Origin: Mycolicibacterium llatzerense | Lineage (GTDB): Bacteria; Actinomycetota; Actinomycetes; Mycobacteriales; Mycobacteriaceae | DNA length: 64,000 bases | Assembly: GCF_000878195.1 (NCBI RefSeq) | Contig: NZ_JXST01000033.1 | Location: 1-64,000, forward strand | Direction of reading: 5' to 3' | Shown: positions 28,581 to 36,129 of the stretch, one piece after another | How positions within the stretch are numbered: the stretch's first letter is position 1 | Layout of the letters: each line of letters starts with the position of its first letter | Notes under the pieces: model-generated | What the model saw: only the letters and a program-made list of their open reading frames with translations | Database searches by the model: none | Told to the model about the DNA's origin: nothing | Translations under genes and position numbers: made by a program

Positions 28581-29462
28581 ATGCTTTGGTTCTCTCGGAT
28601 ACCTAAACAGTTTCGTAAACGGGCCCATCTGTTTTTCGTTGAATACCTTGCCGATTCGCTCACTGCTGTAAGCGCGGTGCCCTTCTGCGTTGCAAGCATC
28701 GGCCCGTCCTATAAATGGAACGGCCTGGTTGTCTTCGCGCTCATTGCACTCGGCCTCCTGCTCGCAGGCGGAGCAATCGTCTACAACCGCCGACGCCATC
28801 GCCCTACATTGCTCACCCTCACCAACGAAAACGCACTGCTCACAGACGAACTCGCGCGGTGCGAAGAACAGATAGACAACCGGGCCACAAACCTGATCAA
28901 CGTCGTCAACGTCCTATTGCGAGACCTCGCAAATGATCTCGGAATCTACCGGGGCGACACTCGGCTTTCCGTGTACCGACACAATGAAGACAAGTTCTAC
29001 CTGGTAGGACGTGTCTCGCCCAATGAGAACTATGCGGCAGTCGGCCGCACTTCATATCCAGACTCACAAGGCTTCATCGGGCAGGTCTGGCGCGCAGCAG
29101 ATGACAAGACCAACGTCACATTTCCGACCGACCGGCAGGACTGGGTCGAGACCCAAGTGCAATCGTATGGCCTATCCAGATCGGAAGCTGAGGTGCTAAA
29201 GATGCATACCGTTTTCATGACGGCCACGAAGCTGAGGCGTGATGTGCACGATGCCGCGTTCGGCGTCCTGTGCATCGAGTGTGACCGGAAACGGGGATCA
29301 GTCAAAGCTGGGACCCTCAACGAGGTCAGAAATTCCCCACAATTCAAGACACTCACCTCAATTCTCGATATCTCACTGACCGGCCTGTCCCACGATGAGG
29401 TCAAACGAGGCTTCCTAGACAAGGCATCGAACAGCGGCTCACTACCTACGCAGCAGTCATAA
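28581..29462 (+). CDS. Membrane-anchored protein with coiled coil and GAF-like domain
   Basis: 293 residues, no confident family. The N-terminus has a hydrophobic stretch (about 35-45) and a clear membrane helix (LVVFALIALGLLLAGGAIVY, about 51-70) stopped by RRRH. A coiled-coil stretch rich in Leu/Glu follows (about 78-105). The C-terminal 180 residues look like a GAF domain: RLSVYRHNEDKFYLVGRVS, GFIGQVWRAA and AFGVLCIECDR. GAF domains bind small ligands such as cyclic nucleotides. No kinase, cyclase or nuclease domain follows, so it would be a sensor or effector on its own. Codon use is AT-richer than in flanking genes, suggesting transfer. Partner of the small gene nine bases upstream. Confidence 0.75.
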   Translation: MLWFSRIPKQFRKRAHLFFVEYLADSLTAVSAVPFCVASIGPSYKWNGLVVFALIALGLLLAGGAIVYNRRRHRPTLLTLTNENALLTDELARCEEQIDNRATNLINVVNVLLRDLANDLGIYRGDTRLSVYRHNEDKFYLVGRVSPNENYAAVGRTSYPDSQGFIGQVWRAADDKTNVTFPTDRQDWVETQVQSYGLSRSEAEVLKMHTVFMTATKLRRDVHDAAFGVLCIECDRKRGSVKAGTLNEVRNSPQFKTLTSILDISLTGLSHDEVKRGFLDKASNSGSLPTQQS

Positions 29463-29498
29463 TGGAATTGCGCAACCGAAAGCCATCGTGGTGCCCGT

Positions 29499-30062
29499 CT
29501 AACCCGTCTGGATCGACTCCGTTGACCAGCGACCGCCCTTTGACCGCCAACTGACCTCGACTTGCACCTGCATGCGAACGTTCGTGTTGACCATGTCTTC
29601 GTAACTTGAGTCGCTGGCAGCGATGAGATCGCCTATAAACGACGGTGCGCCCGCGAACGGACGTGGTACGGCAATTGGAATCGGCACGCCCTCTCGCGCG
29701 GCGTCCATATCGGGCCCTATTGAGCTGCGGTGTGCGAGCGTGATCTCGGCATACTCAACCGTGCCGTTTAGCGTGTACGGCAACAACGACCCCACCGTCT
29801 CCGTAGCGTAATCGTGGGAGTCCCAAGCCTCGACGGTTACCTCATACGCGACGTCGCGACCGACATTCATCACTCGGAATACGCCCGGAGTATCTGGAGT
29901 CTTGCGCTCCACCTGCCATTTAACAATGGAACGTTCAGTTGCCAGGATGGTGTTTTTCTTTGCAATGCGTTCGGCGCGAACTCCGATCACTATTGCCGCG
30001 ATCAGGCTGAGTCCGGCAAGCACTGCTGCTGCGATAGTCCACGCGAGAGTTGCGGCTTCCAT
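29499..30062 (-). CDS. Hypothetical single-pass membrane protein
   Basis: 187 residues from ATG 30062; a TTG two codons earlier is also possible. One N-terminal membrane helix (about 5-27, AWTIAAAVLAGLSLIAAIVIG) followed by RAERIAKK, then a domain of beta strands (WQVERKT, VFRVMNVGRDVAYEVTVEAW, MQVQVEVSW) suggestive of an immunoglobulin-like sandwich. No family is recognised. Proteins of this build are common in actinobacterial accessory regions. It converges with the GAF-like gene, 36 bases apart, and shares its lower GC content. Confidence 0.65.
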   Translation of the reverse strand: MEAATLAWTIAAAVLAGLSLIAAIVIGVRAERIAKKNTILATERSIVKWQVERKTPDTPGVFRVMNVGRDVAYEVTVEAWDSHDYATETVGSLLPYTLNGTVEYAEITLAHRSSIGPDMDAAREGVPIPIAVPRPFAGAPSFIGDLIAASDSSYEDMVNTNVRMQVQVEVSWRSKGGRWSTESIQTG

Positions 30063-30331
30063 GGCCAAATAGCCTAGGCGAGTCCTAGTCGGTGCCCACG
30101 GCTACAGTCCCGGCAGTAGACACGACAACCTCAGCCGATTGGGCAAATCGGCGCGAGCACCCGACCGCGTCTATATCGAGGTCCTTCCCGGGCTGGCGCG
30201 GCGATCGGCACGTGATCAGGACGTGCATATTCAAAGCTGTTATTCGGGCAACCGAAATCCACCGCCCGCCGGCAAGGGTACGGAGTCTAGTTTCGACAAC
30301 CGGTCAATGTGTCAGTCGCTGAAAGTTCATC
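30063..30331. other. Region without a supported gene
   Basis: 269 bases between the hypothetical membrane protein gene and a pseudogene. Open frames here show no family features, no ribosome site and no third-position bias. It is probably the right-hand edge of the atypical segment that starts after the tRNA. No repeat matching the tRNA 3' end was seen. Confidence 0.5.
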
Positions 30332-30612
30332 CGACCGAACGTCAGCCGGGACGGACAGCCGTCTGCTCCCGCCCACGCCGGCCCGCTGCCGCCGCACACG
30401 TGGTACCCAGGCGACAACATGACCTACTCCCGTTACGTCATGTCGTCAGGACCCGGCGTCGCGTACCAGTGGGACATGAAGGTCTGCCACACCCGGTAAT
30501 TCGTCAAGGGGGCAACTTGGGCAACGTGCCCTACCAGGGCCACCTACCCAGCGGTGTGTGAGACGGCGAGAACCCGCCTGACGTAAGTCAGGATTCGTGC
30601 GACTTCTGTTGG
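30332..30612 (+). pseudogene. Remnant of a secreted mycobacterial protein
   Basis: One frame reads SPAHAGPLPPHTWYPGDNM...SRYVMSSGPGVAYQWDMKVCHT and then hits TAA at 30497. The frame two bases on continues with GGNLGNVPYQGHLPSGV, stops at TGA 30559-30561 and then reads DGENPP, as expected if a Trp TGG had become TGA. The Trp/Tyr/Cys-rich, Pro-rich sequence resembles small secreted mycobacterial proteins. No start codon or signal peptide remains. At least three lesions: lost 5' end, a frameshift near 30498 and a nonsense codon. From memory, a secreted protein gene (Rv1291c) lies at this place and orientation in M. tuberculosis. Confidence 0.55.
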
Positions 30613-30630
30613 TAGGCAATCAGAGATTGC

Positions 30631-31275
30631 TCAGCGACGGCCGCCACCCTCGTTGTATCCCGGTGAAGCAATCTCAGCTTCGGTGAGCTCGAAGGGTGGC
30701 GGTGCGAGGACTTCAGGGGCGAAGAAGTTGCCACCTGTCGGAGTTCCCTCGGCAGGCGGCGTGCTCTCGGCGGCCGGTGCGGTGATGATCTCGCTGGTCC
30801 CGACCACGTCGTCGTCGGCGTCGGCAGCAGCTACGACACTCGCGGATGGGCGAGGCACCCACACCAGCAGGTCCTGGAAACCGTCGTTGTAGACGACGCT
30901 GTTCGGCACGTCACCGACGACGTCGAAGTAGAGCTTGCCGGTCGTCTTCCCTCCGGGAGGTGCCGACGGCACGCCCCCGCCGATGACCCGGTAGTTCGTG
31001 CCGCTCTCGGCGCGGGCGTTGAAGAACCCAACGATCGGGTTGCCCCAACCGCCGAGCCCCTCGACCGTCACGGTCGCCGAGTAGAGCTGGCCGTTGTGCG
31101 GCACGGGGTCCGAACTCGGCTTCAGGCCCTTGACCGTGTAGCCGATCTCGTTCAGCGTCTCCTGCTGACCGAACGGCTTGATGTTGTTGGCCGCCGAGGC
31201 GTAGCCCGCCGTCATGCCAGCCAGGCCGAACGCGATCGCGGCGATCCCAACAGGCGCCACAAGTTTGATCTTCAC
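30631..31275 (-). CDS. MPT63-family (DUF1942) secreted protein
   Basis: 214 residues from GTG 31275, chosen for the GGGAG six bases upstream and because it starts a good signal peptide (MKIKLVAPVGIAAIAFGLAG, cleavage after ASA at about 28). The mature part matches MPT63: a beta-sandwich with QLYSATVTVEGLGG, VGFFNARAESGTNYRV, TGKLYFDVVGDVPNSVVYNDGFQDLLVWVP. The MPT63 function is unknown; it is a major exported antigen in M. tuberculosis. This protein has an extra C-terminal tail of about 70 residues, low complexity and Pro/Ala/Glu-rich. Confidence 0.85.
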   Translation of the reverse strand: MKIKLVAPVGIAAIAFGLAGMTAGYASAANNIKPFGQQETLNEIGYTVKGLKPSSDPVPHNGQLYSATVTVEGLGGWGNPIVGFFNARAESGTNYRVIGGGVPSAPPGGKTTGKLYFDVVGDVPNSVVYNDGFQDLLVWVPRPSASVVAAADADDDVVGTSEIITAPAAESTPPAEGTPTGGNFFAPEVLAPPPFELTEAEIASPGYNEGGGRR

Positions 31276-31456
31276 CGTTACTCCCGTTCCCACACCGAGG
31301 CAGTGTTCAACGCGGAGGTTACCCGCCGAAGCCCTGGTCAAACGCAATTTCGCGCAGATCCTTCGGTCGGGCACTGTCCGGCTGCCTGGAAGCCGAGATC
31401 CGTAGCGCGCTCATCCGGGATATCAACGATCTGAATCTCAAGATCGGAAGGATGTC

Positions 31457-31996
31457 ATGGGCAAGCAATTCGGGTGGGGACGCTTTTTGGTGATCGCGGT
31501 GCCGGTGTCGATTCTGACGTTCATTCTCGACGTCGTCTTCCACAAGGCCGCGGGACCGGCGCTGTTCGGCGACAGCTATCCAGCGGCTGATTATCCGCAG
31601 CGCCCGCTGACCGAAATCATGGACCTGTTCCCTTTTCTTGGGTTCACGTACGTCCTGCAGCTGACGATGCTGTGCTTCATGTTCCTGCGCCTGTACCCCG
31701 GCCGCGGGCTGGGCAAGGCGGCTTGGTGGGGCCTTTGGGGCGGGCTGTTCGTCGTCATTCCCAACATGCAGTTCTTCGTCGCCGTCGCACGCACGACGTG
31801 GACGATGCTGATCATCCAGATGGTCGAAGCCATCGCCCTCTGCGTGCTGGCCCGTGCGTCTTCGAGATCGCCTACCGCCCAAAGGACTACAACCAGGACA
31901 GCGCGGCCACCACGAGCGCCTCGGTGCCGGTGTCCAGCGTCGGCTGAATCACCGGGCCGAATGTCGGCGAGTGATTCACCGGGATGTCCTGGCTGA
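31457..31996 (+). CDS. Four-helix integral membrane protein, probably frameshifted near its 3' end
   Basis: Hydrophobic segments near residues 10-30, 55-80, 88-108 and 112-132; no family name can be given. The ATG is preceded by GGAAGGATGTC. Up to about 31856 the frame has strong GC3 bias. Beyond it the bias is lost, while the alternative frame reads VFEIAYRPKDYNQDSAATTSAS with strong GC3 bias to a TGA at 31945-31947. Adding one C at 31857 (GCC GTC in place of GCGTC) restores a 163-residue protein. Either a real single-base deletion or a sequencing error. The 3' end overlaps the convergent amidohydrolase gene. Confidence 0.7.
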   Translation: MGKQFGWGRFLVIAVPVSILTFILDVVFHKAAGPALFGDSYPAADYPQRPLTEIMDLFPFLGFTYVLQLTMLCFMFLRLYPGRGLGKAAWWGLWGGLFVVIPNMQFFVAVARTTWTMLIIQMVEAIALCVLARASSRSPTAQRTTTRTARPPRAPRCRCPASAESPGRMSASDSPGCPG

Positions 31997-33134
31997 TCCG
32001 GCCGGCTTCGGCCGCACGAGTGAACTCGGCGGCATCGATACCGCCGAACATCCAATACGTGTACGGCACGCCGAGGGCCCGCGGGATGTCACTGAAGTCC
32101 TCACTGGCGGCCGCCGGCGGGACGGTCAGCGCGCGGTCACCGAAGTGCTCGACGAAGGCGTCGTGGGTGCGGGTCGTGACGGTCTCATCGTTGTCGGTGA
32201 CCGGAAACTGGTCGTAGAAGTCGAATTCCGGCTCCTTGGGTGAATCCGAGGCCTGGCACTCGGCGATGACGATGCGCTTGATCGCGGCGATGACAGCGGT
32301 GCGGACGGCGGCGTCGTAGGTGCGCAGGTTCAGTTCCAGCACCGCGTGGTCACCGATGATGTTGCTCTTGGTTCCCGAGTGGATGCTGCCGACGGTGAGG
32401 ACGACGGTGTCGGTGGGCGCCACCTCGCGGGACACGATGGTTTGCAGCCGGATCACGATCATGGCGGCCAGCACCACGGGATCGATGGTGGCGTTCGGCA
32501 TGGACCCGTGGCCCCCGCGCCCGTACACCGTGACGCGGATGCTGTCGGCCGCAGCGAGTATCGGGCCACTGCAGGTGCCGACGTATCCGGCCGGGGCGGG
32601 GGCGACATGCTGGCCCAACGCCACATCGACCTTGCCGACGATGTCCGCCAGCCCGTCGGCGACCATGCCGGCGGCACCGCCGCCGAGTTCTTCGGCCGGC
32701 TGGAACAACGCAATCGCCGTGCCCTGCCAGTGATCTCGCCCGTCGGCCAGCAGCGCGGCTGCGCCCAACAAGCAGGTGACGTGGGTGTCGTGACCGCACG
32801 CGTGCATGACGGGCACGTCCTTGCCTGCGGCGTCGGTGGCGCGCACCGCGCTGGCGTAGGGCAGCCCGGTGGCTTCGGCGACAGGCAGCGCGTCCATGTC
32901 GGCGCGCATCAGCACCGACGCGCCGTCGCCATTGCGCAGGATGCCCACCACGCCGGTGCCGCCGACCCCCTCGGTCACCTGGTAGCCGAGCTCATTGAGC
33001 CTGTCCGACACCAGTTTTGCGGTGCGGTGCTCCTGGTACGACAACTCCGGGTGCTCATGCAGATCCCGGTACAGGTCCTCCTGCCACGCCCGCACCGTGG
33101 GCAAGCCGGCCAGCACGTCCGTCGCACGGCTCAT
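31887..33134 (-). CDS. M20 family amidohydrolase / metallopeptidase
   Basis: 415 residues. Co-catalytic metal site motifs: VMHACGHDTHVTCLLGAA, then FQPAEELGGGAAGM, and the dimerisation-domain motif GRGGHGSMPNATIDPV. These fit the M20D group (hippurate, N-acyl amino acid or IAA-conjugate hydrolases); the substrate cannot be told. The ATG overlaps the stop of the upstream LLM oxidoreductase gene by four bases, so the two are made together. Confidence 0.9.
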   Translation of the reverse strand: MSRATDVLAGLPTVRAWQEDLYRDLHEHPELSYQEHRTAKLVSDRLNELGYQVTEGVGGTGVVGILRNGDGASVLMRADMDALPVAEATGLPYASAVRATDAAGKDVPVMHACGHDTHVTCLLGAAALLADGRDHWQGTAIALFQPAEELGGGAAGMVADGLADIVGKVDVALGQHVAPAPAGYVGTCSGPILAAADSIRVTVYGRGGHGSMPNATIDPVVLAAMIVIRLQTIVSREVAPTDTVVLTVGSIHSGTKSNIIGDHAVLELNLRTYDAAVRTAVIAAIKRIVIAECQASDSPKEPEFDFYDQFPVTDNDETVTTRTHDAFVEHFGDRALTVPPAAASEDFSDIPRALGVPYTYWMFGGIDAAEFTRAAEAGRISQDIPVNHSPTFGPVIQPTLDTGTEALVVAALSWL

Positions 33135-34039
33135 AGCGATGCCTCTCCGGTGAAGTCCTTGACCACGTCGGCCACCCGGCGCAGCTGGTCGATGTCCGAA
33201 CTGGTGGGAATCAGATGCACCTCGTCGGCGCCGATGTCATCGAATTTCTGCAGCACGTCGAGCAATTCGTCTTCGGTGCCGGCCCAGCCCGTGGTGGGCG
33301 CCATCGCATCGACGTATTCCTCGGGAATCCAGTTCATGTACCGGCGCAGGTGGCGGTGCACCTGGTCACGTGCGGTGTCCTTGTCACCGAGGGCGAACCA
33401 GAAGGAGGTGGCCAAGTGCGGCTTGGGTTTTCCCGCCTCGGCCCACGCCGCGCGGGCGACGTCGAACAATTCGCTCTCGCGCTCCACGCTGAGATCCAGC
33501 GTCGTGCCCGCCATCCCGTCGGCCCAATTCGCCGCACTGCGTACGGTTTTCGGCCCGATGGTGCCCACCAATAGCTGCGGGCCGCCGGGCTGCACGGGCT
33601 GCGGACCGACGGGCAGCACGGAGTCGGTCAGCTTCTCCCCCGCCCAAACCCGCTTCATCAGCGCGACGCGCTCGGCCATGCCGCGCATCGTCTGGGTCTT
33701 GGGGTCGGCGCCGACAGCGTTGTAGTCCTCGTGTCGGCCCCCGACACCGAGCCCGACGGTGAGCCGTCCGCCGCTGAGCAAGTCACCGGTGGCAAGCGCT
33801 TTGGCCAGCATCACCGGATCGTGCAACTGCGGGACGATCACGGTGGTGACCAGGCGCACCCGGTCCGTCCAGGCCGCGAGTGCGCCGAGCAGGGTCAGTG
33901 AATCCGGGTTGTCGAAGGCGATGCGCTCACCCCAACACAGGGACGAGAACGGCCCTCCGTCGATCACGCGAGCCCACGCCGTCAGCGTGGCCGCGTCGAG
34001 GTTGGACTCCATCACTGGCATCGTCATCCCGATCTGCAC
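33131..34039 (-). CDS. Luciferase-like (LLM class) F420-dependent oxidoreductase
   Basis: 302 residues, TIM-barrel flavin/F420 oxidoreductase. Typical motifs: GPFSSLCWGERIAFDNPD, LVTTVIVPQLHDPVMLAKALATGDLLSGGRLTVGLGVGGRHEDY. In mycobacteria these mostly use F420. Substrate unknown. Coupled to the M20 hydrolase downstream, so the pair may process one amide-containing compound. Confidence 0.88.
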   Translation of the reverse strand: MQIGMTMPVMESNLDAATLTAWARVIDGGPFSSLCWGERIAFDNPDSLTLLGALAAWTDRVRLVTTVIVPQLHDPVMLAKALATGDLLSGGRLTVGLGVGGRHEDYNAVGADPKTQTMRGMAERVALMKRVWAGEKLTDSVLPVGPQPVQPGGPQLLVGTIGPKTVRSAANWADGMAGTTLDLSVERESELFDVARAAWAEAGKPKPHLATSFWFALGDKDTARDQVHRHLRRYMNWIPEEYVDAMAPTTGWAGTEDELLDVLQKFDDIGADEVHLIPTSSDIDQLRRVADVVKDFTGEASL

Positions 34040-34153
34040 ACAGCCGATTCTGGCACGCGCGTCCAGCGCACGGTCCGAGTTGCCGAGCCGAGTGGGGGTT
34101 TACCCCCAGCTCAATCGAGGGAAAACGCCGTGTCGCCAGGCACCGCCAGTGCC

Positions 34154-34159
34154 TAGGTT
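34154..34159 (+). promoter_or_regulatory. -10 element of a leaderless promoter for the histidine kinase operon
   Basis: TAGGTT, six bases before ATG 34166; fits TANNNT with transcription starting at the start codon. The GGAGG lies only one base before the ATG, too near to act as a ribosome site, which supports a leaderless mRNA. Confidence 0.5.
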
Positions 34160-34165
34160 GGAGGC

Positions 34166-35479
34166 ATGGTTGTAACAGCTACTGGCACCGCTTCGGCCGA
34201 GCCGATAAATCCGACGACGGCACCGCCAGCGCGGCGCGCACCAGACCTCGGCATCGTCCCGACCGCGTCGATGATCGTCGGCGCCATGACCGGCATGATC
34301 TGGTTCTGGATACCGCTGTCGCTTCTCATCCTCACCGTCAGCTCGATTCCCTCGGTGATCGGGACCGTGTTCGGTGGGGTGGTGTTCGTGTACGCCGTCC
34401 GCGCCACCGACCGGGTGGAGCGGGTGCGCAGCGAAGCCATCTTCGGCTTCGGCATCGCCGTTCCGTACCGAAAGATGACTCCCTACACCGGTTTTCAAGG
34501 GTGGGCGCATCAGCTCTGGCTAGACGTGAGCAGCGGCCGATTCTGGAAGGTGTTGGCGCACAGCTACCTGCGCATGGCTTTCGACATCTTCGCGGTCGGG
34601 TTGGCGTTCACCCTGCTGGCCTTCGCGCTGATCGGTCCTGCCGCCGCGACCGCCATCCATAACAGTGACCCGGCCGCCGGGTTGAGCTTCATCTCGCCGC
34701 CGTTGTCCTGGCTGCTGGCCGTCATCGCGATGGCGGCCGCCGGAGCCATCCTGGTGTTCGGCCCGAGGGTGGACGCGGTCATCGATCGGTGGCTGCTGCC
34801 GGCCTCGCCGACAGCGGCACTGCAGCACGAGGTGACCGCCCTGCACCAGGCCCGCCGCGGCGCGGTCTCATCGGCGTCGACCGAACGGCACCGCATCGAA
34901 CGCGACCTGCATGACAGTGTTCAGCCCCGGCTCGTGTCATTGGCCATGACGATCGGGCTGGCGCAGACCAAGCTCGACTCGGACCTGCCCGAGGCCCGCA
35001 AGCTGATCGCCGAAGCGCACGACGACGCCAAGGCCGCGCTCCTCGAACTACGAAATGTGGTGCGCGGCATCGCGCCGACGATCCTGGCCGACCGCGGCCT
35101 GGACGCCGCGCTGTCGGCGGTGGTCCAGCGCACCGAAACAGCCGGGGTGCCAGTGACGCTGGAACTGCAACTGCCGAAACGCTTTTCCGATGAGGTCGAG
35201 TCGTGCGCATACTTCGTCGTCGCCGAGTCGTTGACCAACATCGCCAAGCACGCCCACGCCACCCACGCCGTCATCTCGGTGCGCTACCACGAGCCCACCG
35301 ACCAGTTGCACATCTCGATATTCGACGACGGGATCGGCGGGGCCCAAACCACCGGTGACGACACGACGGGCCTGCGCGGGCTCGGCGAGCGGGTACGCGC
35401 GGCGCGGGGCACCTTCGCTGTCTCGAGCCCCGAGACCGGAACGACGACCGTGACGGCGGTGCTGCCATGCGCATTGTGA
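34166..35479 (+). CDS. Sensor histidine kinase, NarL/DesK (HisKA_3) type with N-terminal sensor domain
   Basis: 437 residues. Four membrane helices (about 36-60, 64-80, 140-160, 182-200) enclose a 'putative sensor' domain with TPYTGFQGWAHQLWLD. The dimerisation helix TERHRIERDLHDSVQPRLVSL carries the phosphorylated His249; the ATPase part has a GLRGLGERVRAARGTF G-box. Signal unknown, but membrane or envelope stress is usual for this group. It overlaps the response regulator gene by 13 bases. Confidence 0.9.
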   Translation: MVVTATGTASAEPINPTTAPPARRAPDLGIVPTASMIVGAMTGMIWFWIPLSLLILTVSSIPSVIGTVFGGVVFVYAVRATDRVERVRSEAIFGFGIAVPYRKMTPYTGFQGWAHQLWLDVSSGRFWKVLAHSYLRMAFDIFAVGLAFTLLAFALIGPAAATAIHNSDPAAGLSFISPPLSWLLAVIAMAAAGAILVFGPRVDAVIDRWLLPASPTAALQHEVTALHQARRGAVSSASTERHRIERDLHDSVQPRLVSLAMTIGLAQTKLDSDLPEARKLIAEAHDDAKAALLELRNVVRGIAPTILADRGLDAALSAVVQRTETAGVPVTLELQLPKRFSDEVESCAYFVVAESLTNIAKHAHATHAVISVRYHEPTDQLHISIFDDGIGGAQTTGDDTTGLRGLGERVRAARGTFAVSSPETGTTTVTAVLPCAL

Positions 35480-36111
35480 TCGCCGAGGATTCGGCTTTGC
35501 TGCGCGCGGGAATCGAGCGCATCCTGATCGACGCCGGCCACGACGTACTGGCCGGGGTACCCGACGCCACGGAGCTGCTGCGCGCCGTCAACGAGCACCA
35601 GCCTGACCTCGTCATCGTCGATGTCCGGATGCCACCGACCTTCACCGACGAGGGCATCCGCGCCGCCGCCCTGCTCCGCAGCCAGAATCCCGAGTCACCG
35701 GTGTTGGTGTTGTCGCACTACGTCGAAGAACGGTACGCAGCTGACCTGATCACCTCGGACACAAGGGGTTTCGGTTATCTGTTGAAGGACCGGGTCGCCG
35801 ACGTCCCGGCGTTCCTGGACGCCGTCACCACGGTGGGCACGGGCGGCACTGTCCTGGACCCGGAAGTGGTGTCGCAAATCCTGGTGCGCACGCACCGCCG
35901 CTCCACCCTCGCGGTGCTCACCCCGCGCGAGCAGGAGGTGATGCAGCTGATGGCCGAAGGCAAGACCAATTCGGCCATCGCCGCGCTACTGCACATCTCG
36001 ATCGGCTCCGCGGAAAAACACATCGCATCGATCTTCACCAAGCTGGACCTGACCCCCGACGACAGCGAGAACCGCCGCGTCCTCGCCGTCTTGCGCTACC
36101 TCGAATCCTGA
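35467..36111 (+). CDS. LuxR/NarL-type response regulator
   Basis: 214 residues. Receiver domain with phospho-acceptor Asp52 (LVIVDVRMPP), and a C-terminal LuxR HTH with LTPREQEVMQLMAEGKTNSAIAALL (about 148-172). Partner of the kinase whose gene overlaps it. It very probably controls the DUF4097 gene 18 bases downstream and its own operon. Confidence 0.92.
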   Translation: MRIVIAEDSALLRAGIERILIDAGHDVLAGVPDATELLRAVNEHQPDLVIVDVRMPPTFTDEGIRAAALLRSQNPESPVLVLSHYVEERYAADLITSDTRGFGYLLKDRVADVPAFLDAVTTVGTGGTVLDPEVVSQILVRTHRRSTLAVLTPREQEVMQLMAEGKTNSAIAALLHISIGSAEKHIASIFTKLDLTPDDSENRRVLAVLRYLES

Positions 36112-36129
36112 ACAGAGAAAAGGATATTC

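Noticed and set aside
28094..30330. Integration site (att) repeat of the tRNA-Arg 3' end
   Set aside because: No second copy of GGTTCGAATCC or the acceptor end was found in the right-hand part of the segment; the boundary repeat is not supported.
30139..30561. 140-codon plus-strand open frame
   Set aside because: Only its last part matches the secreted-protein remnant; the first two thirds have no coding bias. Treated as pseudogene plus non-coding sequence.
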